From Achromobacter sp. Bel (GTDB lineage Bacteria; Pseudomonadota; Gammaproteobacteria; Burkholderiales; Burkholderiaceae_B): a DNA stretch of 46,730 nucleotides. The notes beneath the pieces were generated by a model. The model was not told the origin of the DNA. It saw nothing but the letters and a program-made list of their open reading frames with translations, and did no database searches. Location: positions 1-46,730 of the forward strand of contig NZ_JABBJN010000049.1 in NCBI RefSeq assembly GCF_012928505.1. Reading direction: 5' to 3'. The position numbers were made by a program, and so were the translations under genes. Of this stretch, positions 41,874-46,730 are shown piece by piece. Each line of letters opens with the position of its first letter. Position 1 is the first letter of the stretch.

Positions 41874-43085
41874 TTAGTACTTATCCGACGTGCCCGTCAG
41901 CGCCACACCGATGCGCAGCAACGTATAGGACGCCGCGTCCACCCAGCGCCGTACCCATCCCCGGCGCTGGTATTCCAGCGGACGGATGAAGCGGCCGCCC
42001 TCGCGGATGGCCGTTTCCAGGCGCTCCTGCAAGTCCCACGCGAACGGCTGGTCGTCCACGACCACATTGGCCTCGCGCGCCAGCAGCAGACTGAAGGGAT
42101 CCAGGTTGGACGAGCCCACCGTGGCCACGTTGTCGATCACCGCGACCTTGGCGTGCAGGTAGCTGGGCATGTACTCATAGATCTCGATGCCGTCGCGCAG
42201 CAACTGGTCGTACAGCGACCGGGTGGCGTGGTACTGCATGCGGTATTCGACCTTGCCTTGCAGCAGCAGCCGTACCCGCACGCCGCGCGCGGCGGCTTTT
42301 GCCAGCGCGCGGCGGAACTGGCGACCCGGAAAGAAGTACGCGTTGGCGATGAGGATGTCGCGGCGCGCCTGCGTGATGCCGTACAGGTAGGCGCGTTCAA
42401 ACGTCTGCCGGTAGCGCACGTTGTCGCGCAGCACCAGCGCCGCGCGCAGCGTGCCGCACGGGGCCACCGGCGCATGGTGCGGCTTGGTCAGCCGCATGCG
42501 GCTCCAGTCGCGCGGATGGCGTCGCAGGCGCGCCCAGTTCAGGCGCACCCACAACAGGTCCTGCGCATAGGCCGCATCGGTGACCAGCGGGCCTTCCACC
42601 TGCACGGCAAAATCGAAGCGCGGCGCCGAAATGCCGTCCGTGGGGTCCAGGTCGTCGTAGTCGTCGATGACGTTGATGCCGCCGATGAACGCAACGCGCC
42701 CATCCACCACCGTCACCTTGCGGTGCAGCCGCCGCAAGCGGCTGCGCGAGGGGATAAAGCGCGCAAACCAGCGCGGCTCGGGCCGGAATATGCGGCATTG
42801 CGCGCCGGCTTCAAGCAGCCTTGCGCGTACCGCGTCGACGTGCATCGCGCTGCCGAAACCATCCAGCACGACACGCACCTTTACCCCACGCCGGGCCGCC
42901 GCGGCCAGGCATTCCAGCACCCGCAGCCCGGTGCGGTCCAGCATGAAGATATAGGTTTCCAGATGCACGCTGAACTGGGCGGCATCGATGGCCGCGCATA
43001 GCGCGGGAAAAAAGTCGGCGCCGTTCTGCAACAGGCGAATGCTGTTGCCGTCGGTCCATTCCAGCTTGACCTGCTCGACCTTCAC
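41874..43085 (-). CDS. clsB: Cardiolipin synthase B-like phospholipase D protein
   Basis: A 403-aa protein with two HKD motifs, LHRKVTVVDGRVAFIGGIN and LHAKVAVIDNVATVGSSNLD. It lacks N-terminal membrane helices, which fits ClsB/YbhO rather than ClsA. It joins phosphatidylglycerol with another phospholipid headgroup. The GTG at 43085 overlaps the stop of the EEP gene (GTGA) and was chosen for that coupling; a longer frame to 43136 is less likely. Confidence 0.9.
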   Translation of the reverse strand: MKVEQVKLEWTDGNSIRLLQNGADFFPALCAAIDAAQFSVHLETYIFMLDRTGLRVLECLAAAARRGVKVRVVLDGFGSAMHVDAVRARLLEAGAQCRIFRPEPRWFARFIPSRSRLRRLHRKVTVVDGRVAFIGGINVIDDYDDLDPTDGISAPRFDFAVQVEGPLVTDAAYAQDLLWVRLNWARLRRHPRDWSRMRLTKPHHAPVAPCGTLRAALVLRDNVRYRQTFERAYLYGITQARRDILIANAYFFPGRQFRRALAKAAARGVRVRLLLQGKVEYRMQYHATRSLYDQLLRDGIEIYEYMPSYLHAKVAVIDNVATVGSSNLDPFSLLLAREANVVVDDQPFAWDLQERLETAIREGGRFIRPLEYQRRGWVRRWVDAASYTLLRIGVALTGTSDKY

Positions 43086-43948
43086 GGAAGTTCCAGTTCG
43101 GCCAGCAACGGAGAGTGATCGGATAGCCGCGCCCATTCGCGGCCGCGCAGCACGCGTGCGCTGCGCACGGCAAAGCCGCGCTGGTAAATGCGGTCCAGGC
43201 GGAACCAGGGGAACACGGCCGGAAAGGTCCGGGGCGGCGGCAGCAGCAGGCGTGAGCTGCCTTCCATGCCCAGTTGATTGTTGCGCTCCATGACGGACAG
43301 GCCGCTGTTGGGCAGCCCCCTGAGCGCATTGCTCAGCCGTTTGACCGAGTCGCGCAGGCGCGGCAGTTCGCCGCCATGGCTGCGCGGCGCATGCGAGAAC
43401 ACTTCATACAGCCCCAACTGCTGCACGAACAGCGGCGCCAGGCGGTCGTTCCAGTCGTTGAAGTCGCCCGCGATCAGGATAGGCTCGCCATCCGGCACCA
43501 TGCGCCGGATACGTTCGGTCAACGCCAGGACCTGGCGGGTGCGGCTGCCGGCGAACAGGCCCAAGTGCACCACGAAGCAATGCACCGCCCGGCCGTCGAG
43601 TTCGACGCGCGCATGCAGCAGGCCGCGTTGCTCCAGCCGATGGTCGGAGATGTCCAGGTTTTCGTGGTCAAGAATGGGATAGCGCGACAGCAGCGCGTTG
43701 CCGTGGTCCGTCGCATGACGGATGGCGTTGCGGCCATAGGCCACATCCAGCCGCAAGGCGGCAGCAAGGGATTCGTGTTGGGCGTCGAGCAGGGATTTCT
43801 GCTCGTTGCGGCCTTGGACTTCCTGCAGGAAGACCAGGTCGGGGCGCAGGCCGTAGAGCCCTAAGCGCAGTTCATTCAGGGAATCGCGCCGGCCTAACGC
43901 CGAACGGCCCTTGTGAATGTTGTAGCTGACGACACGGATGAGCGACAT
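43082..43948 (-). CDS. Endonuclease/exonuclease/phosphatase family protein (YbhP-like)
   Basis: A 288-aa EEP-fold protein. VVSYNIHKGRSALGRR opens it, FLQEVQGR supplies the metal Glu, IAGDFNDWNDRL and LSDHSPLLAELEL the catalytic Asp/His set. In E. coli the homologue ybhP is next to clsB as well. It may dephosphorylate a lipid intermediate, but this is unproven. The ATG at 43948 begins the domain. Confidence 0.9.
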   Translation of the reverse strand: MSLIRVVSYNIHKGRSALGRRDSLNELRLGLYGLRPDLVFLQEVQGRNEQKSLLDAQHESLAAALRLDVAYGRNAIRHATDHGNALLSRYPILDHENLDISDHRLEQRGLLHARVELDGRAVHCFVVHLGLFAGSRTRQVLALTERIRRMVPDGEPILIAGDFNDWNDRLAPLFVQQLGLYEVFSHAPRSHGGELPRLRDSVKRLSNALRGLPNSGLSVMERNNQLGMEGSSRLLLPPPRTFPAVFPWFRLDRIYQRGFAVRSARVLRGREWARLSDHSPLLAELELP

Positions 43949-44162
43949 AAAAGCGATGGCGCCTTTGAAAGCAGAGGAACCACGAGCCAGGCCCAAACAA
44001 CCCTGGCAAGCACCGCCGGAAAGCGGCGTTTGCCAGATTACTCCAATTCAGCAAACCCTTGCCGCAACAAAACACCCACCGCAAAGGTTGGCACTCAAGA
44101 ACTCAACACCCGCAAGCAAATACCCTGCCGAGCCGGGCCGCCGAGGATCCGGCTCCGCCGGT

Positions 44163-44214
44163 CCCGCGAGGCGCCCCCCTGGGGGGGAGGCGCCCCCGGC
44201 GCCTCGGGGGGGGG
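44163..44214. repeat. GC-rich palindromic element after aspS
   Basis: Two overlapping inverted repeats, built from GAGGCGCC/GGCGCCTC and from C6/G7 runs flanked by GGCGCC, fill about 50 bases just beyond the aspS stop. They lie in a 268-base gap with no gene. The structure could terminate aspS on the minus strand, though no T-run follows, or be a dispersed repeat. Confidence 0.6.
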
Positions 44215-44216
44215 AC

Positions 44217-46004
44217 TCACTTAGTTTCGACGTTACGCAACCGGATGTGCAATTCGCGCAGTTGCTTTTCATCGACTTCCGACGGCGCTTGCGTCAGCAG
44301 ATCCTGCGCGCGCTGCGTCTTCGGGAAGGCGATCACGTCGCGGATCGATTCGGCGCCGGTCATCATCGTGACGATGCGGTCCAGGCCGAAGGCGATGCCG
44401 CCATGCGGAGGCGCGCCGTACTGCAGCGCGTCCAGCAGGTAGCCGAACTTCTCACGGGCTTCCTCGGCGCCGATCTTCAGCGCGCGGAACACCTTGCTCT
44501 GCACTTCTTCGCGGTGGATACGGACCGAGCCGCCGCCGATTTCCCAACCGTTCAGCACCATGTCGTAGGCCTTGGCGAATGCCTTGCTGGGATCGGTTTC
44601 CAGGAAGTCTTCGTGACCATCCTTCGGGCTGGTGAACGGGTGGTGGGCGGCGGTGTAGCGGCCGTCTTCCTCGTCGTATTCGAACATCGGGAAGTCGACC
44701 ACCCACAGCGGCTGCCAACCGGCTTCGAACAGGCCGGTCTTCTTGCCGAATTCGCTGTGGCCGATCTTCACGCGCAGCGCGCCGATGGCGTCGTTGACGA
44801 CCTTCTCGCGATCCGCGCCGAAGAAAATGATGTCGCCGTCTTGCGCGCCGGTGCGCTTGACCAGTTCGGCCAGCGCGGCGTCGTGCAGGTTCTTGACGAT
44901 GGGCGATTGCAGGCCGTCGCGGCCCTTGGCCACTTCGTTGACCTTGATGTAGGCCAGGCCCTTGGCGCCGTAGATGCCGACGAACTGCGTATAGCCGTCG
45001 ATTTCGCTACGCGACATTTCCGCGCCACCGGGCACGCGCAGGGCGACCACGCGGCTGCCGGGCGCCGTGGCGGCGGCGGCGAACACCTTGAAGTCCACAT
45101 CGCGCATCACGTCGGTGATGTCGGTGAATTCGAGCTTCACGCGCAGGTCCGGCTTGTCCGAACCGTAGCGGCGCATCGCTTCCGTCCACGGCATGATCGG
45201 GAACGGCTGGGCCAGGTCGACGCCCTGCACCACCTTGAACACGTGGCGGATCAGGTTTTCGAAGATTTCACGGATCTCGAACTCGTTCAGGAACGAGGTT
45301 TCGCAGTCGATCTGGGTGAATTCCGGCTGGCGGTCGGCGCGCAGGTCTTCATCGCGGAAGCACTTGGTGATCTGGTAGTAGCGGTCGAAGCCCGACACCA
45401 TCAGCATCTGCTTGAACAGCTGCGGCGACTGCGGCAGCGCGAAGAAGTGGCCGGCGTTCACGCGCGAGGGCACCAGGTAGTCGCGCGCGCCTTCGGGCGT
45501 GCTCTTGGCCAGCATCGGGGTTTCGATGTCGATGAAGCCCAACTGGTCCAGGAACTTGCGCGTTTCGATCGACACGCGGTAGCGCAGCATCAGGTTGCGC
45601 TGCATCTGCGGCCGGCGCAGGTCCAGCACGCGGTGCGTCAGGCGGGTCGTTTCCGACAGGTTGTCGTCGTCCAGCTGGAACGGTGGCGTGACCGACGCGT
45701 TCAGGATCTCGACTTCCTTGCAGAGCACTTCGATTTCGCCCGAAGCCAGCTCGCTGTTGGCGGTGCCGGCCGGACGCTCGCGCACCAGGCCGGTGACGCG
45801 GACGCAGAATTCGTTGCGCAGGCGCTCGGCGGTGGCGAAGGCGGCGTTGTCCGGATCGAACACGATCTGGGCCAGGCCCGCGCGGTCGCGCAAGTCGATG
45901 AAGATGACCCCGCCGTGGTCGCGGCGGCGGTTCACCCAGCCGTACAGGGTGACAGTCTGGCCGAGATGGTCACGGCAAACCTGGCCGGTGTAGCAGGTAC
46001 GCAT
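44217..46004 (-). CDS. aspS: Aspartyl-tRNA synthetase
   Basis: A 595-aa class II synthetase. The N-terminal OB domain begins [18 protein letters not shown]. Motif 2 is [18 protein letters not shown], the bacterial GAD insertion lies between, and motif 3 is [10 protein letters not shown]. It charges tRNA-Asp and, being the nondiscriminating or discriminating bacterial type, may also serve tRNA-Asn; this cannot be read here. The ATG at 46004 follows GGAG. It is 40 bases after the DUF502 gene. Confidence 0.97.
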   Translation of the reverse strand: MRTCYTGQVCRDHLGQTVTLYGWVNRRRDHGGVIFIDLRDRAGLAQIVFDPDNAAFATAERLRNEFCVRVTGLVRERPAGTANSELASGEIEVLCKEVEILNASVTPPFQLDDDNLSETTRLTHRVLDLRRPQMQRNLMLRYRVSIETRKFLDQLGFIDIETPMLAKSTPEGARDYLVPSRVNAGHFFALPQSPQLFKQMLMVSGFDRYYQITKCFRDEDLRADRQPEFTQIDCETSFLNEFEIREIFENLIRHVFKVVQGVDLAQPFPIMPWTEAMRRYGSDKPDLRVKLEFTDITDVMRDVDFKVFAAAATAPGSRVVALRVPGGAEMSRSEIDGYTQFVGIYGAKGLAYIKVNEVAKGRDGLQSPIVKNLHDAALAELVKRTGAQDGDIIFFGADREKVVNDAIGALRVKIGHSEFGKKTGLFEAGWQPLWVVDFPMFEYDEEDGRYTAAHHPFTSPKDGHEDFLETDPSKAFAKAYDMVLNGWEIGGGSVRIHREEVQSKVFRALKIGAEEAREKFGYLLDALQYGAPPHGGIAFGLDRIVTMMTGAESIRDVIAFPKTQRAQDLLTQAPSEVDEKQLRELHIRLRNVETK

Positions 46005-46044
46005 GCGGGATGACTCCGTTGTGTGCTTAGTTTGAGCGTAAGGG

Positions 46045-46716
46045 TTACGAATCGGCGCGAGGCGCGTCTTGCACGCCATGCACCGGAGAGAGCGGGGCCG
46101 GCCGGTCCCCGGGCGCGGACGCCTGGGCCGGGGCGACAACGCCCATGGAAACGATGTACTTCAATGCCGCGTCCACACTCATCTGAAGGTCGATCGCGTC
46201 AGCGCGAGGCACCATCAGGAAGAAGCCGGACGTGGGGTTCGGCGTCGTCGGCACATACACGCTGATGTGGTCGCCGGGCAACAGGCTGGCCACTTCACCG
46301 CTGGGCGTGCCGGTGACAAACGCAATGGTCCAGGAGCCCGCCCGCGGATATTGCACGAGCACCGCGCGGCGGAACGCCTGGCCGTTCGGGGCAAGCACCG
46401 TATCGCTGACCTGCTTGACCGAGTTGTAGATCGAGCGCACCAGCGGAATGCGGCCCAGCAGGTTTTCCCACTGGTCCACCATGGTACGGCCGATCAGGTT
46501 TGCCGCAAACACGCCCGTCATCAGCACCACCACGATGACCAGGACGAAGCGGAAGCCGGGGATGTCGATGCCGAATAGCGATTCAGACGACAGGAAGCCA
46601 GGCACGAACCCTTCGAGGGTGGCGACCAGCAGACCCAGCACCCACACCGTGATGACCAGGGGAACCCAGATCAACAGGCCGGTGATGAAGTACTTTTTGA
46701 TGAGGCGCATCCGCAT
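46045..46716 (-). CDS. DUF502 family membrane protein
   Basis: A 223-aa protein with two membrane helices ([21 protein letters not shown] and [20 protein letters not shown]). A conserved cytoplasmic or periplasmic domain follows ([38 protein letters not shown]). The function is unknown; the family commonly precedes aspS in betaproteobacteria. Starts at 46716 and 46710 are both possible. The window ends 14 bases upstream. Confidence 0.9.
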   Translation of the reverse strand: MRMRLIKKYFITGLLIWVPLVITVWVLGLLVATLEGFVPGFLSSESLFGIDIPGFRFVLVIVVVLMTGVFAANLIGRTMVDQWENLLGRIPLVRSIYNSVKQVSDTVLAPNGQAFRRAVLVQYPRAGSWTIAFVTGTPSGEVASLLPGDHISVYVPTTPNPTSGFFLMVPRADAIDLQMSVDAALKYIVSMGVVAPAQASAPGDRPAPLSPVHGVQDAPRADS

Positions 46717-46730
46717 GGCGTGTGCGCTAG

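Noticed and set aside
1..46730. tRNA, rRNA, insertion sequence, prophage or toxin-antitoxin genes
   Set aside because: Looked for by characteristic motifs on both strands while reading the window; none was recognised.

Overview
The window is about 46.7 kb of GC-rich chromosomal DNA with dense, mostly short-spaced housekeeping genes. Gene content and order (dacC-dat-ybeD-lipB-lipA, birA-coaX, waaC-waaA beside a WbpM-type dehydratase, a single-cysteine DksA, hslVU) point to a betaproteobacterium of the family Alcaligenaceae, most likely Achromobacter or a close Bordetella relative. This placement comes from remembered synteny and protein style, not from a search. No phage, insertion sequence, CRISPR array, rRNA or tRNA was seen.

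Left part (1-7.1 kb), zinc homeostasis. A minus-strand operon reads small membrane ORF - znuC - znuB - znuA - DUF1007 protein - NicO-type transporter (cut by the window edge). The divergent gene is zur, and an A+T-rich divergent region holds a good Zur box. A COG0523 zinc-chaperone-type GTPase and a DksA lacking the usual four-cysteine zinc finger follow.

7.1-11.4 kb: hslVU behind a plausible sigma-32 promoter, an overlapping pair of small lipoproteins behind an inverted-repeat promoter, a CusF-like periplasmic protein that has lost most copper ligands, and a PduO-type cobalamin adenosyltransferase.

11.4-14.8 kb: rmlBDAC, a complete dTDP-L-rhamnose operon, ending one base from the convergent lipA.

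14.8-25.3 kb: lipA, lipB, ybeD, dat and dacC, interrupted by a LacI-type sensor domain with no DNA-binding domain and by a Sel1-repeat protein. Next come an alpha/beta hydrolase and a four-gene Mce/Mla-type lipid transport operon (STAS-MlaE fusion, MlaF, MlaD, PqiC-like lipoprotein).

25.3-38.4 kb: birA-coaX plus a 54-aa membrane ORF, then a long minus-strand lipopolysaccharide block. It holds a GT4 glycosyltransferase, an RmlD-like reductase, FnlA- and FnlC-type enzymes (together suggesting UDP-L-QuiNAc rather than UDP-L-FucNAc), an atypical SDR, a WbpL/WecA-type initiating transferase, a PglD-like acetyltransferase, a WbpM-type dehydratase, and WaaC and WaaA of the inner core. Its A+T-rich leader suggests the outer part of the cluster was acquired.

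38.4-46.7 kb: a membrane-anchored CoxG-like protein, a DHA2 drug exporter, a DMT exporter, a cardiolipin synthase/EEP-phosphatase pair, aspS and a DUF502 membrane protein.

No clearly new system was found. The most promising leads are the putative L-QuiNAc branch and its incomplete O-chain cluster, the small ORF at the head of the znu operon, and the HTH-less LacI-like protein.
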